Notes: generated from the sequence alone by a model not told the origin. A stretch of DNA of 64,000 nt from Vibrio sp. 14G-20 (GCF_026241515.1 NZ_JAPHPW010000012.1:1-64000); one strand, 5' to 3'. Counted from the first letter of the stretch, positions 44,846-54,480 are shown. Program-made: numbers and translations.

Positions 44846-46084
44846 TTACTTGATGATAGCTGCTGGAATAAACATGTCTTTCAATCGCTTAACCGAAGAG
44901 TAAGTGCCAAACATCGGTTTGTTGTCTAAATACCTTCTCAGCATATCAGCGGCGACGGTTTTAATCACATTGCGTTGGTCTTCACGCGAGTACTGACGGT
45001 AAAACTCAAGTACCTGACCCCACTCGCCAGCTTCAGTCGATAATGCAACGCTGAATGTGTTGCCTTCCAGCTTACCAGTCACCAAAGCCAATTCAGTTCC
45101 GCACTTCTCTCTTGTTGCTCCAGCCAGAGCAAAGGTTGCCGCTAATGGATCGCTTTTTTCAAGTTCGCTCTCTTTTGGCTCAGCCATCACCCATGAGTGT
45201 CCGAAGCAATCTTCTATCTGCTCATTCAATTGCAGCCACGCTGACAGTGAACCTTTGGTCGACACTTCAGACACAGATAACGTCTTCTTTTTTTCCGCCA
45301 TGATGTGTCCAATATGGTCAATCATCGGCTCGTCGACACTCACGACATTACTCTCTAGCAGCTTGTAAACCATTTGCAGAAGCTTAACGCGAGTTTCTAG
45401 GTCTGCCTTAGGACCAAACAGTTTGACCTCAATAAACGGCAGATAAGAGCGGTAACCAAGTTCATAACCTTCTGGCAGCTTTAATTGGTCCAAAACATCA
45501 GAGATACCGGACTCAGACAAACCAAACGTAAACAGTCGACTGCATTCAGAGGCAACCACTTGAGGGTAGGTACGCGACAAGTCAGGAAGAATCTCAAACG
45601 TCACCATGCGTTTGAATTCACTCGGTACACCCGGAGTGAAATAGAACGTTGCATCGTTGATTTTCAGTTTGAAGCCACAAGCTGTCCCCACAGGGTTATC
45701 GACGATCTCTGAGCTCGCAGGTAACAAAGCTTGTTTAAGGTTGCTGTCAGGCATCGGCATGCCACGTCCAGAGAACATCTCTTCCATACGAGCAAGCCAT
45801 TCAGGGAACATGACGAGTTTCTGCTCGGAAGCAGCTGCAGCGGCTGCAGCACTCATATCATCGGTTGTCGGGCCTAAACCACCATTAACGATAACCACAT
45901 CATAGTTAAAGCTAAGCATCAGCAGTTCTTCAACAAGAGCATTCATTTGATCACCCACAGTTGAGCGCTTAGCAAGCGCAAAACCATGCTGATAAAACTC
46001 AGCAGACATCCAAGCTGCGTTTGTATCTACAATGTCTCCATGAAGAACTTCTTCACCTGTGCTTAACATTGCGATTTTCGTCAT
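44846..46084 (-). CDS. cinA: CinA/YfaY-like protein
   Basis: A 412-residue protein of the CinA family. The N-terminal MoaB/MogA-like domain is clear: MLSTGEEVLHGDIVDTN, VIVNGGLGPTTDDMSAAAAA and NPVGTACGFKLKINDATFYFTPGVP. The C-terminal region lines up with the PncC nicotinamide-nucleotide amidase domain but reads TKGSLSAWL where active enzymes have S-x-T-G-G-x-x-A, so deamidase activity may be lost, as in E. coli YfaY. The ATG at 46084 has AGGG eight bases upstream. In E. coli the gene also lies close to nrdAB-yfaE. Confidence 0.85.
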   Translation of the reverse strand: MTKIAMLSTGEEVLHGDIVDTNAAWMSAEFYQHGFALAKRSTVGDQMNALVEELLMLSFNYDVVIVNGGLGPTTDDMSAAAAAAASEQKLVMFPEWLARMEEMFSGRGMPMPDSNLKQALLPASSEIVDNPVGTACGFKLKINDATFYFTPGVPSEFKRMVTFEILPDLSRTYPQVVASECSRLFTFGLSESGISDVLDQLKLPEGYELGYRSYLPFIEVKLFGPKADLETRVKLLQMVYKLLESNVVSVDEPMIDHIGHIMAEKKKTLSVSEVSTKGSLSAWLQLNEQIEDCFGHSWVMAEPKESELEKSDPLAATFALAGATREKCGTELALVTGKLEGNTFSVALSTEAGEWGQVLEFYRQYSREDQRNVIKTVAADMLRRYLDNKPMFGTYSSVKRLKDMFIPAAIIK

Positions 46085-46294
46085 ATTTCTATCCCTTGTT
46101 GTCATAAAAAGACACTGCATTATTTACAAACTGGTCTATGGTTGAATTTGGAGCAATTCGCCTTTTCACTAATATTAATAATGTTAAACCTAAGGTTTTC
46201 TTAGGAAAAGCTATAAATTATTAGTTCCCTAAATCAGGCATTTAATAGATAATTGTGACCCTGATCAATTCCAAACTTTCTCATGGAGACCCTT

Positions 46295-47203
46295 GTGGCC
46301 AAATCACCGTTACTAGCAAAGGTTACTGCTGCATTTTCAATGCTAATGTCAGTTAACTCGGTTGCAAGCCAATACGACTTCGACCAGCCAATCAACCTTT
46401 CTTACTCGGATGAATGTGCTCAAGATTACTGTTTTAATGACAACTTGTACACCTACAAGCCTAGTACCAATTACGCACTGAGCGAATCGAGTGATGAGTA
46501 CGACTTCTCAATCCAACAACCAAAACACATGTTGGTGAGCCAGGAGAAAGATTGGGATTACCTAATGGGTCAAACCTACACCATTCTAGGCTTAAGTGTC
46601 GCGACAGTGGGTCTAATGACTCTGCTCCCTGAAAGTATTACTAAGTGGGATGATGACCAACGTGATATCAGCTCATTAGGTAAAAAGTGGAAAGATAACG
46701 TTTCTGAAGGCCCAGTATGGGACCGTGACGAACACTTCCTAAACTACGTAATGCACCCATATTTCGGTGGTGTTTACTACACCGCAGCTCGACACGCAGG
46801 TTACGACGAGTTTGAGTCATTCTTATACTCTTGGACTATGTCGACGTTCTTCTGGGAATACGGCGTAGAAGCGTTCGCGGAAGTACCTTCCTGGCAAGAT
46901 CTCTTCATCACACCTTTCTTCGGTGCGGTTGTCGGTGAAATGATGCTAGAAGCAGAGCAAGACATCATTGCCTCAGGCGGTGAAGTGATGGGATCTCAAA
47001 CCATGGGTGATGTGTCGCTATTCTTCCTTAACCCTGTTGGCCATATCCACTACTGGGTAAGTGATGCTTGGGGCGGTGACGCAGAAGTGAATCTGAATAC
47101 TAACCCTTGGTGGGATAACCAAGACGCAGCTCGATTCGCCTACGATGCTGGCGCACGATACGATTCTCAATTTGTTGGTATGAACTTTAAAGTAACGTTC
47201 TAA
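46295..47203 (+). CDS. DUF3943 family protein
   Basis: A 302-residue exported protein of unknown function. I prefer the GTG at 46295, which has GGAG six bases upstream and gives the signal peptide AKSPLLAKVTAAFSMLMSVNSVAS; an ATG four codons earlier is possible. The conserved family core is GGVYYTAARHAGYDEFESFLYSWTMSTFFWEYGVEAFAEVPSWQDL in the middle (rich in aromatic and acidic residues), followed by VGEMMLEAEQDI. The C-terminus ends in an aromatic-rich strand (GMNFKVTF), which hints at an outer-membrane barrel or association. It stands alone, with its own terminator. Confidence 0.8.
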   Translation: MAKSPLLAKVTAAFSMLMSVNSVASQYDFDQPINLSYSDECAQDYCFNDNLYTYKPSTNYALSESSDEYDFSIQQPKHMLVSQEKDWDYLMGQTYTILGLSVATVGLMTLLPESITKWDDDQRDISSLGKKWKDNVSEGPVWDRDEHFLNYVMHPYFGGVYYTAARHAGYDEFESFLYSWTMSTFFWEYGVEAFAEVPSWQDLFITPFFGAVVGEMMLEAEQDIIASGGEVMGSQTMGDVSLFFLNPVGHIHYWVSDAWGGDAEVNLNTNPWWDNQDAARFAYDAGARYDSQFVGMNFKVTF

Positions 47204-47264
47204 ATCGTCTTTCAGTCTATGAATTTCAAGTTACTGCATTCCTAATAAAAGCGACAACTCTTCT

Positions 47265-47292
47265 AAAAAGCGGCTCTCTAGCCGCTTTTTTT
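47265..47292 (+). terminator. Terminator after DUF3943 gene
   Basis: AGCGGC / GCCGCT stem inside A and T runs, about 60 bases past the stop. Confidence 0.85.
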
Positions 47293-47456
47293 GTGCCCTA
47301 CTCTTCATTCTCTTTTTTTACATCACAGCTTAGTTTCAAAAATTGACATAGGTCAAACATTGTTCGATGTAAACTTCTACACTGAAATTAAAGAACTTTA
47401 TCGCGTGATATCAAACATTTAATTAGCAACGAATCATTGAAACTTTGGGGGCTGAT

Positions 47457-47969
47457 ATGAACAGTACATTTATCGTAAACTTTATCGGAAAAGCATCACC
47501 AGCAACAATCAAACAACTTGCTGCGGTTACTCACGAAAACGACGGCAAATGGCTCATCAGTAAAGTGAATTTTATTGAAGACCAAGTCGCAGGCGTACTT
47601 AAGGTTCAACTTCCAGCCATCAACGAATCGATTGTCAAAGAAGCTTTCAGCGCCAATCCAGATCTCATCGTGCAGTTTGTCGACTCAGATCATACGCACA
47701 ATGCTCAAGACACGATCCACCACTTGAGACTCGACTCTAACGACCGAGCGGGTATCGTAAACGAAGTAACACATGTATTGGACAGACAAGGGATCAGCAT
47801 TCTTGATATGGATTGCCACCGTGTCTTCATTGCTGGCGGCGGTGGTGTTAGCTCAAGTTTATTCACCTCTAAGATCGCCGTGAAACTACCAATCGAAGTT
47901 TTGATTGATGATGTCGTCAACGAGCTAGAAACGCTCAGTGAAGATACTCGAGTGATGATTGAGAACTAA
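47457..47969 (+). CDS. GcvR-like ACT-domain regulatory protein
   Basis: A 170-residue protein made of two ACT domains (about 1-75 and 88-165). The first reads STFIVNFIGKASPATIKQLAAVTHENDGKW and the second LRLDSNDRAGIVNEVTHVLDRQGISILDMD, the typical ligand-binding beta-alpha-beta start. GcvR represses the glycine-cleavage operon by binding GcvA, so this may be a GcvR paralogue; the real gcvR elsewhere in vibrios is longer and sits by bcp, so I leave the symbol empty. GGGGG lies about 5 bases before the ATG at 47457. Confidence 0.8.
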   Translation: MNSTFIVNFIGKASPATIKQLAAVTHENDGKWLISKVNFIEDQVAGVLKVQLPAINESIVKEAFSANPDLIVQFVDSDHTHNAQDTIHHLRLDSNDRAGIVNEVTHVLDRQGISILDMDCHRVFIAGGGGVSSSLFTSKIAVKLPIEVLIDDVVNELETLSEDTRVMIEN

Positions 47970-47998
47970 CGGATAACACTTAACTTCTATCCTTACTG

Positions 47999-48038
47999 TT
48001 GTTTTTAGATAACAGTTATAACCGTTATCTAAAAACAA
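47999..48038 (+). repeat. Perfect 15-bp inverted repeat
   Basis: TTGTTTTTAGATAAC (47999-48013) and GTTATCTAAAAACAA (48024-48038) are perfect reverse complements around a 10-base loop. It lies directly in front of an intrinsic terminator, 30 bases after the ACT protein gene. Confidence 0.9.
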
Positions 48039-48067
48039 AAAAGAGCAGCTCATTGGCTGCTCTTTTT
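48037..48067. terminator. Terminator shared by the ACT gene and nspC
   Basis: AAAAAAGAGCAGC / GCTGCTCTTTTT with a 6-base loop. It lies between convergent genes and has A and T runs on both sides. Confidence 0.9.
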
Positions 48068-48090
48068 ATTGTTCTGAAGCGATGACTCAG

Positions 48091-49230
48091 TTATTGAACT
48101 GACCATTGTGACAATGAACGCTTGAAGTCTTCATAGCCAAATTCATTCAGCTTTTGAATTTCGCCATTGCTGCGCTCGCAATAGATAGATGGCATTTTTA
48201 AGCCATTGAACCAGTTCAGTTTCACCATGGTGTAACCTGCACTATCCAACAGGTGAAGTTTTTGACCTATCTTCAACGGCTCATCAAAGCTTGTTTCACA
48301 GAACTGATCGCCCGCCAGACACGAACACGAACCAATCACGTAATCATGACTGCCGTTTTCAGAGGCTTCTAATACCGATGCTGGTTCATTGTAGATAAGC
48401 GTATCAAGACGGTGGGCTTCAGTTGCTGAATCCACAATTGCCGTTTTCTTCACGTTCTCAACAATATCAACCACTGTCACAACTAAGTCTGTCGTTTTAG
48501 TGATGATGGCTTCGCCCGGCTCAAGGTACATCTGCACGCAGTGCTTTTCAGAGAAAGCTTTTAGCGCAAGACCCAGTTTCTCGATGTCATAGCCTGGCCA
48601 TGTGAAGAACACACCTCCGCCCATGCTCACCCAATCCAACTTATCTAGGTGATCGCCAAACTGCTCTGAGATTGAATCAAGCAAACCGATAAACGCATCG
48701 ACATCTTTGTTCTCACAGTTCATGTGGAACATCACACCATTAATCTCATCGAAGATCTCTGGCTTGATATGGTCAGCTTGTACGCCCAAACGCGAAAATT
48801 GACGTGCTGGATTCGCCAAGTCTTGTCCTGCGTAGCTCACGCCCGGATTTAAACGTAAACCCAGTGAAGCTTTACCTTCAACAATATGACGGTAAGCGGC
48901 AAGTTGGCTTTGAGAGTTGAAGATCATCTTGTCGCAGATATCAGCAACTTCTCTCACGTCATCTTCGCTGTAACCGACACTGTAAGCGTGCGTCTCACCA
49001 CCAAAGGTTTCGTGGCCAAGTTTCACTTCGTATGGGCCAGAGCTTGTCGTGCCATCGAGGTAAGGTTTGATGATGTCAAACACACCCCATGTCGAAAAAC
49101 ACTTCAGTGCCAATACCAATTTCACACCTGAAATCTCTTTCAGTTGCTTGGCTTTCTCTAGATTCGCAATCAACTTGTCTTCGTTGATCATGAAATATGG
49201 GGTTTTTAGTTCTTCTTTCTTAAACGTCAT
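48091..49230 (-). CDS. nspC: Carboxynorspermidine decarboxylase
   Basis: A PLP enzyme of 379 residues (fold III, alanine-racemase-like) that decarboxylates carboxynorspermidine to norspermidine, and carboxyspermidine to spermidine. The PLP lysine is K43 in [12 protein letters not shown]. Other signatures are the glycine-rich phosphate loop [15 protein letters not shown] and LEPGEAI, plus [11 protein letters not shown] with the catalytic cysteine region. The ATG at 49230 is the simplest start; a GTG four codons upstream is the alternative. It is the last gene of the norspermidine operon. Confidence 0.96.
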   Translation of the reverse strand: MTFKKEELKTPYFMINEDKLIANLEKAKQLKEISGVKLVLALKCFSTWGVFDIIKPYLDGTTSSGPYEVKLGHETFGGETHAYSVGYSEDDVREVADICDKMIFNSQSQLAAYRHIVEGKASLGLRLNPGVSYAGQDLANPARQFSRLGVQADHIKPEIFDEINGVMFHMNCENKDVDAFIGLLDSISEQFGDHLDKLDWVSMGGGVFFTWPGYDIEKLGLALKAFSEKHCVQMYLEPGEAIITKTTDLVVTVVDIVENVKKTAIVDSATEAHRLDTLIYNEPASVLEASENGSHDYVIGSCSCLAGDQFCETSFDEPLKIGQKLHLLDSAGYTMVKLNWFNGLKMPSIYCERSNGEIQKLNEFGYEDFKRSLSQWSVQ

Positions 49231-49289
49231 TTTTGTAAACACTCAAGCAGCATCTATAGATGGAAAGGTAAATTAACAATTTTGGTGTG

Positions 49290-49344
49290 ATTTATTTTGA
49301 TTTTGTCCTGTCCGAGCGCAGTGAGTTACAAAATCAAAATAAAT
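49290..49344 (-). repeat. Perfect 17-bp inverted repeat upstream of nspC
   Basis: ATTTATTTTGATTTTGT (49290-49306) and ACAAAATCAAAATAAAT (49328-49344) are perfect reverse complements separated by 21 bases. It lies 60 bases before nspC within the operon. It is too AT-rich for an ordinary terminator, and no T run follows. Confidence 0.9.
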
Positions 49345-49375
49345 GATACCAAAGCTTCAAGGCTATCATCATCGA

Positions 49376-49400
49376 AAAGGGAACAATCCATGTCCCCTTT
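49376..49400 (-). terminator. Terminator-like hairpin after the carboxynorspermidine synthase gene
   Basis: AAAGGGAACA / TGTCCCCTTT with one mismatch and a 5-base loop, followed on the minus strand by TTTTC. It could attenuate transcription into nspC. Confidence 0.55.
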
Positions 49401-49429
49401 AATTAGCAATCAAAACAAGAAATCAGTTC

Positions 49430-50683
49430 TTATTTTTTCAGCTCTTGAATCACAGGAAGACCTTGGCCTGCTTCAAGTTCTTGAACATGCCAATCTAGAC
49501 CGATTTCCGGCATGGTTGCTAGGAACGGGTCTGGGTTTAGCTGTTCCATGTTGAACACGCCTTTATCAGCCCATTCACCACGGAAGAACTGAAGTGCAGC
49601 GGTAATTGCTGGAACACCTGTTGTGTAAGAGATCGCTTGGTGCTCTACGTCTTCGTAAGCCACTTCGTGGTCTGCGTTATTGTAGATGAAGACACTACGC
49701 TCTTTACCGTCTTTCTTACCTTGAACCCAAGTACCGATACACGTTAAACCAGTGTAACCCGGAGCTAGAGATGTTGGATCTGGTAATAGTGCTTTAAGAA
49801 CATGTAGAGGCTGAACCACAGTGCCGTCATGTAGCGTTAGTGGATCAGGGCTAAGAAGACCGATATCACGCATGCAGTTGAAGTAGTTCAGGTATGCATC
49901 GCCGAAACCCATCCAGAATTCGATACGCTTAGCTGGGATGAACTCTTTCATTGAACGCACTTCATCGTGTGCCATTGAGTACACCTTGTGAGAGCCACAG
50001 TTAGGGAATTCAAACTCAAGCATACGAGAGTGACAAGGTACTTGTTTCCACTCTTCATTTTCCCAGTAGAAAGAGTCGCCTTGGATCTCAAGCATATTGG
50101 TTTCTGGGTCGAAGTTTGTCGCAAACTTCTTACCGTGGTCACCAGCATTCACATCCATTACGTCAATTGAGTCAATCTCATCGAATAGGTGCTTAACCGC
50201 GTACGCAGCAAAGATTGATACCACGCCTGGATCGAAACCCGCACCAAGAATACCTGTAATGCCTGCCTCAGCGAACTTCTCACGGTAACCCCACTGCCAA
50301 TCGTAAGCTTGTGGTACTTGTTGGCCTTCAGAACATAGATCAACCGCTACCGATGTATCTAAGTAAGAAACTTTCGATTGGTAACACGCTTCCATGATCG
50401 CCATGTTTACCCAAGGAGGACCAGCGTTGATCACTAGATCCGGCTTAACTTCTTTAATCAAAGCAACAAGCGCATCAACATCGTCAGCGTCTACTGAACG
50501 TGCTTCTAGTTTCTTAGTTGAATCTTTAAGGTTGTTTTTACCCTTGATAGATTCGATGATTTTTTCACACTTCGCGATTGTGCGCGAAGCGATCGTGATA
50601 TCACCCAGTACTTCGTTATTTTGTGCTGCTTTATGTGCAACAACCCAACCGACGCCGCCTGCACCAATTTGTAGAATAGCCAT
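49430..50683 (-). CDS. Carboxynorspermidine synthase (dehydrogenase)
   Basis: A 417-residue NADPH-dependent enzyme of the saccharopine dehydrogenase-like family. It condenses 1,3-diaminopropane (or putrescine) with aspartate semialdehyde to carboxynorspermidine (or carboxyspermidine). The nucleotide fold starts at once: AILQIGAGGVGWVVAHKAAQ. Further family motifs are NAGPPWVNMAIMEACY and TGILGAGFDPGVVSIFAAY. It follows the aminotransferase/decarboxylase gene by 8 bases and is followed by nspC, so the operon holds the whole pathway from aspartate semialdehyde. Gene names in use include cansdh and lys1. Confidence 0.95.
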   Translation of the reverse strand: MAILQIGAGGVGWVVAHKAAQNNEVLGDITIASRTIAKCEKIIESIKGKNNLKDSTKKLEARSVDADDVDALVALIKEVKPDLVINAGPPWVNMAIMEACYQSKVSYLDTSVAVDLCSEGQQVPQAYDWQWGYREKFAEAGITGILGAGFDPGVVSIFAAYAVKHLFDEIDSIDVMDVNAGDHGKKFATNFDPETNMLEIQGDSFYWENEEWKQVPCHSRMLEFEFPNCGSHKVYSMAHDEVRSMKEFIPAKRIEFWMGFGDAYLNYFNCMRDIGLLSPDPLTLHDGTVVQPLHVLKALLPDPTSLAPGYTGLTCIGTWVQGKKDGKERSVFIYNNADHEVAYEDVEHQAISYTTGVPAITAALQFFRGEWADKGVFNMEQLNPDPFLATMPEIGLDWHVQELEAGQGLPVIQELKK

Positions 50684-50691
50684 AGTTTTAA

Positions 50692-53619
50692 TTACCCTTG
50701 TTGTTCTGCTAGCTCAATAGCTAAAGTTTGAATTTTGTTAATTAGAGATTTGAAATCTGATGTCGTTAAGCACGGATTCAAGATAGTGAATTTCAGCGCA
50801 CTTTTACCATCAACGACCGTTTCGCCAAGCACGGCAACGCCACGAGTCAGCGCCTCCAGTCTTAACGTCTGATTCAGTTTGTCTAAATCAAGAACACCGT
50901 TTGCTGATTGCCCATTACTAGGCGCCGAACGGAACAGCACAGTCGAAAGAGACGGCTCAGCAAGCAGCTCAAAATCGTCATGCTTCTGAATCAGATCGGC
51001 AACTTGAAGCGTCTGCTCTAAAAGATGATCGTACATATCACCTAGCTGCTTTGGTCCAACGCTTTGCATCGTCATGAAGACTTTCAATGCATCGAAGCGT
51101 TTAGTCGTCGCAATAGACTTATCGACTAGATTTGGCAGCTCATCGTGCTCACGATTCAAGTAATCTGCGTGATGCAGTAGGTACTTAAAGTTCGCTTTGT
51201 CTTTCAGAAGCACTGCACCACAGCTGATTGTTTGGAAGAACAACTTGTGGAAATCAACGCTGACAGAATCCGCTTTTTCGATGCCTTTCAGGCGAGCTTT
51301 ATGGCTACTTAAGATAAGCGCGCCACCGTAAGCACTGTCGACATGGAACCAAAGTTCTTGTTGGCTTGCGATGTCTGCAATCGCTTCTAGGTCATCGATA
51401 GCACCGTGATCGGTTGTACCCGCGGTACCGACAACAGCAAAAGGAATCAACCCTTGAGCTTTAAGTGCTTTCACTTCTGCGTCTAGCAAGTCCGGCTTGA
51501 TAGTGCCGTTTGCATTGGTGTCAACACAACACACAGCCGCTTCACCTAGCCCTAGTAGAGAGGCTGACTTTTGAACCGTGAAGTGAGATTTCTTTGAACA
51601 TAAGATACGAAGCTTGCTTGCATATTCTGGTAAGCCAAGCTTTTGGATTGAGTGGCCATTGTGCTTATCTGCAACCCAGTCTCTCGCAAGCAATAAGCCC
51701 ATTAGGTTACTTTGCGTGCCACCGCTTGTGAAAACACCGTCAGCTTGTTCACCAAGTTGGTATTTGTCACACATCCAATCAACCACTCGTTGTTCAACAT
51801 AAGTCGCAGCAGATGCTTGGTCCCATGAATCCATTGATTGATTCAACGCCGCGATAATCGATTCCGCAGCTACCGAAGCCATAAGAGGAGGAGTGTGGAG
51901 GTGTGCAATACAGTCAGGGTGTTGCACGAAGATGGAGTTTGCAGCTACTAAGTCAGCCGTGCTATCGACAACATCAACCAAAGCGTGCTGGTTGTTATCG
52001 AGGTCGACAGCATTGATGGCAGCTTCTAGCACTTTTGGGTCTAAACCCGAATAAGGGGTTTCAACCTGTTCAAAAACCGCTTTCATCGCTTGAGTGGTTT
52101 GGTTCATCACGCTAGCAAATTCGTCGCTACCGCCTAAACCTGTCTGGATGAAATGCTTGTTCCATTCTTGGTTTGATTCTTCGCTTTGTGTTTGGTCTTG
52201 TTTCAAACCACCACCCGCTGCGATGATCGCTTCTTCCATGACGCGCAATGCAAAGTCGATCTGCTCAAAAGAGATAATCATTGGTGGAAGGAAGCGAATA
52301 ACCGAACCATCACGGCCGCCCTTTTCGACCATCAAGCCGCGTTCTAACGCCGCTCGTTGAATCGCTAGGGTTAGTTCGCCGTCTGATTGTGGTTCGCCAA
52401 ACTTGTTAAGCTCACCATTTGGTTGCTTGATCTCAGCGCCGAGCATCAGGCCTTTACCACGAACTTCAGCAATACAGCTAACGCGTGATTGAATTTTCTC
52501 AAGCCCATGACGTAGGTATTGGCCTGCGATGTTCGCGTGCTCAACCAAACCATCTCGCTCAATGATTTCCAACGCCTTAGCGCCAGACACCATTGCTAAT
52601 TGGTTACCACGGAATGTACCGGTGTGCTCACCCGCTTTCCATGTATCGATGCTCTTATCGAATACAAGCAGCGACATAGGCAGTCCGCCACCAATCGCTT
52701 TAGACAAGCACAAGATATCAGGGTTAACGCCTGATTCTTCAAACGCAAATCGATGACCCGTTTTACCCACACCACACTGAATTTCATCAAAAATCAGTAG
52801 GATGCCATGCTCATCACAGATGCGACGTAAACCTTGTAACCAAGATGCTGGAGCAGGAATCACACCGCCCTCACCTTGTACAGGCTCAACGATCATCGCC
52901 GCTGGTTTCATTATGCCGGATTCGTCGTCATTCAACATACGCTCGATGTAACGAATGCTCGCGTTGGCACCCGATTCACCACCAATGCCAAACGGGCAGC
53001 GGAGGTTGTATGGGAAAGGCATGAAATGTACGTCAGACATCAAGCCGCTACGACGCTCTTTAGTACCGAGGTTGCCCATCATGCCCATGGTGCCGTTGGT
53101 CATGCCATGGTAGGCACCGCGGAAAGCAAACATGGTGTTGCGACCTGTGGTTTGCTTAGCGAGCTTGATCGCCGCTTCCACAGCATCAGCACCGGATGGG
53201 CCACAGAATTGAAGAACCGAGTTATTTGAAAAGTCTAGAGGAAGAAAAGCTTTAACTCGCTTGATAAACGTCTCTTTTGCTTGAGTCGTGATATCAAGAG
53301 TTTGGTATGGCAAGCCAGAATCGAGCTGGTCTTTGAGTGCTTGGTTAATCTCAGGGTGGTTGTAACCCAGAGAAAGTGTACCTGCACCGGCTAAGCAATC
53401 GAGAAAGAGTTGGCCACGAGTATCTTCAACTAAAGCGCCACATGCTCGTTTAATAGCAATAGGCAGGCGTCTTGGGTAAGAGCGAACATCCGACTCATGC
53501 TGTTCTTGCTCTAGCAAAATAGCGTCAGGTGTTAGGTCGTACGTCCCCTCTAAGATAGGAACCATAGTTGAAAATGAATTTGCGATAGTATTGATATCGA
53601 CTTCAAAGGCGGTAGTCAT
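50692..53619 (-). CDS. Fused diaminobutyrate aminotransferase/decarboxylase
   Basis: A 975-residue bifunctional PLP protein. The N-terminal half (about 1-450) is a class III aminotransferase (PLP lysine in CLSKAIGGGLP) that makes 2,4-diaminobutyrate from aspartate semialdehyde. After a linker rich in Gln/Glu, the C-terminal half (about 490-975) is a group II decarboxylase (HVDSAYGGALILS; PLP lysine in VDFHKLFFQ) that makes 1,3-diaminopropane. In many bacteria these are separate genes (dat, ddc); the fusion is typical of Vibrio. I chose the ATG at 53619 (MTTAFEVDINTIANS), which has GGGGA five bases before it. It is the first gene of the norspermidine operon. Confidence 0.95.
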   Translation of the reverse strand: MTTAFEVDINTIANSFSTMVPILEGTYDLTPDAILLEQEQHESDVRSYPRRLPIAIKRACGALVEDTRGQLFLDCLAGAGTLSLGYNHPEINQALKDQLDSGLPYQTLDITTQAKETFIKRVKAFLPLDFSNNSVLQFCGPSGADAVEAAIKLAKQTTGRNTMFAFRGAYHGMTNGTMGMMGNLGTKERRSGLMSDVHFMPFPYNLRCPFGIGGESGANASIRYIERMLNDDESGIMKPAAMIVEPVQGEGGVIPAPASWLQGLRRICDEHGILLIFDEIQCGVGKTGHRFAFEESGVNPDILCLSKAIGGGLPMSLLVFDKSIDTWKAGEHTGTFRGNQLAMVSGAKALEIIERDGLVEHANIAGQYLRHGLEKIQSRVSCIAEVRGKGLMLGAEIKQPNGELNKFGEPQSDGELTLAIQRAALERGLMVEKGGRDGSVIRFLPPMIISFEQIDFALRVMEEAIIAAGGGLKQDQTQSEESNQEWNKHFIQTGLGGSDEFASVMNQTTQAMKAVFEQVETPYSGLDPKVLEAAINAVDLDNNQHALVDVVDSTADLVAANSIFVQHPDCIAHLHTPPLMASVAAESIIAALNQSMDSWDQASAATYVEQRVVDWMCDKYQLGEQADGVFTSGGTQSNLMGLLLARDWVADKHNGHSIQKLGLPEYASKLRILCSKKSHFTVQKSASLLGLGEAAVCCVDTNANGTIKPDLLDAEVKALKAQGLIPFAVVGTAGTTDHGAIDDLEAIADIASQQELWFHVDSAYGGALILSSHKARLKGIEKADSVSVDFHKLFFQTISCGAVLLKDKANFKYLLHHADYLNREHDELPNLVDKSIATTKRFDALKVFMTMQSVGPKQLGDMYDHLLEQTLQVADLIQKHDDFELLAEPSLSTVLFRSAPSNGQSANGVLDLDKLNQTLRLEALTRGVAVLGETVVDGKSALKFTILNPCLTTSDFKSLINKIQTLAIELAEQQG

Positions 53620-54224
53620 AAAAGTCCCCTTGAATATGTTCATACTCACCTCCATCAGACGCAATTACCCACCAACTCTCGTTACATTTGGAGAGAGTTC
53701 ATAGTGAAGCACGCGTATTATCTAGAAATGAGATATAGCTGTACGCTCGCATAAGTCAAATGACGAATACGAAATTAAGCCGTCTTAAGACAGCGATAAA
53801 TTGTTAGCGTGAGCTCAAGGTTCAGTAATGCTACTGTTTTGAAGAATTGGACATTTTTGCAGGATCGGGCAGCTATGAGGAGCAGGTCCCTTTGGAAATG
53901 CAGAGCTGATTAGCAATGTTGTAATTAGTGTGTTCAATGTTGGGTTTCCCATTAACATGGCGAACTGCGCCATAAGTATCCCGTCTATCGGCTAAAGAAC
54001 TAGCCAATACCTACCCTACGTAATGTCCCAATCAGCAAGAATGGTCACTACGCGTATCCCCCAGAAGCAATCGTTGCTCTTTTTGAACATTGTTCATTCC
54101 GAGATTGCGCGGGAAAGTAACATAAAGTGAAATGAACGATCAATAGTTTTTAATAATAGCTTGATAAATAGCAGCGATGGCTAAGAAATTGCTGTAAATA
54201 TCGTCAACACTATCGTTTAGGAAA
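53620..54224. other. Spacer upstream of the norspermidine operon
   Basis: About 600 bases without a gene that I can support. The part nearest 53620-53760 should hold the operon promoter. I see scattered GGA triplets near 53860-53910 but no coherent sRNA structure, no known riboswitch and no coding frame with a ribosome site on either strand. Confidence 0.5.
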
Positions 54225-54349
54225 GAGATCCCCGGTTCGCTCGTCCCTCACGCCCGAGATGACGACGTGGAGTTACAAACGTTGCTAGAGAGGCTTTGAG
54301 GTCTTGGCGTCATTCCCTAGCACGAGGAACGAGTTCATAGGGAATCTCG
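54225..54349. repeat. REP-like paired inverted element
   Basis: A 40-base unit at 54225-54264 (starts GAGATCCCCGGTTCGCTCGT, ends GATGACG) and a related unit at 54308-54349 in inverse orientation (starts CGTCATTCCCTAGCACGAGG, ends GGGAATCTCG) flank 43 bases. Both contain the CGTCATTCCC...GGGATCTC arms and CTCGT-CC core known from dispersed enterobacterial and Vibrio intergenic repeats. Confidence 0.7.
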
Positions 54350-54480
54350 CTTTTAAGAACTAACTTGTCTAAACAAACTTGATTGCGAAATTTTGAGGTA
54401 GCGATAGAAATAGATATGAATTTTGAGCTCGAGCTCGAACAAGAAGAGTTCTTATACGTAAAAGCTAAACACCAGAAACC

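Noticed and set aside
53820..53940. CsrB-like sRNA suggested by several GGA triplets
   Set aside because: Only a few GGA motifs, no repeated hairpin loops and no terminator at the end.
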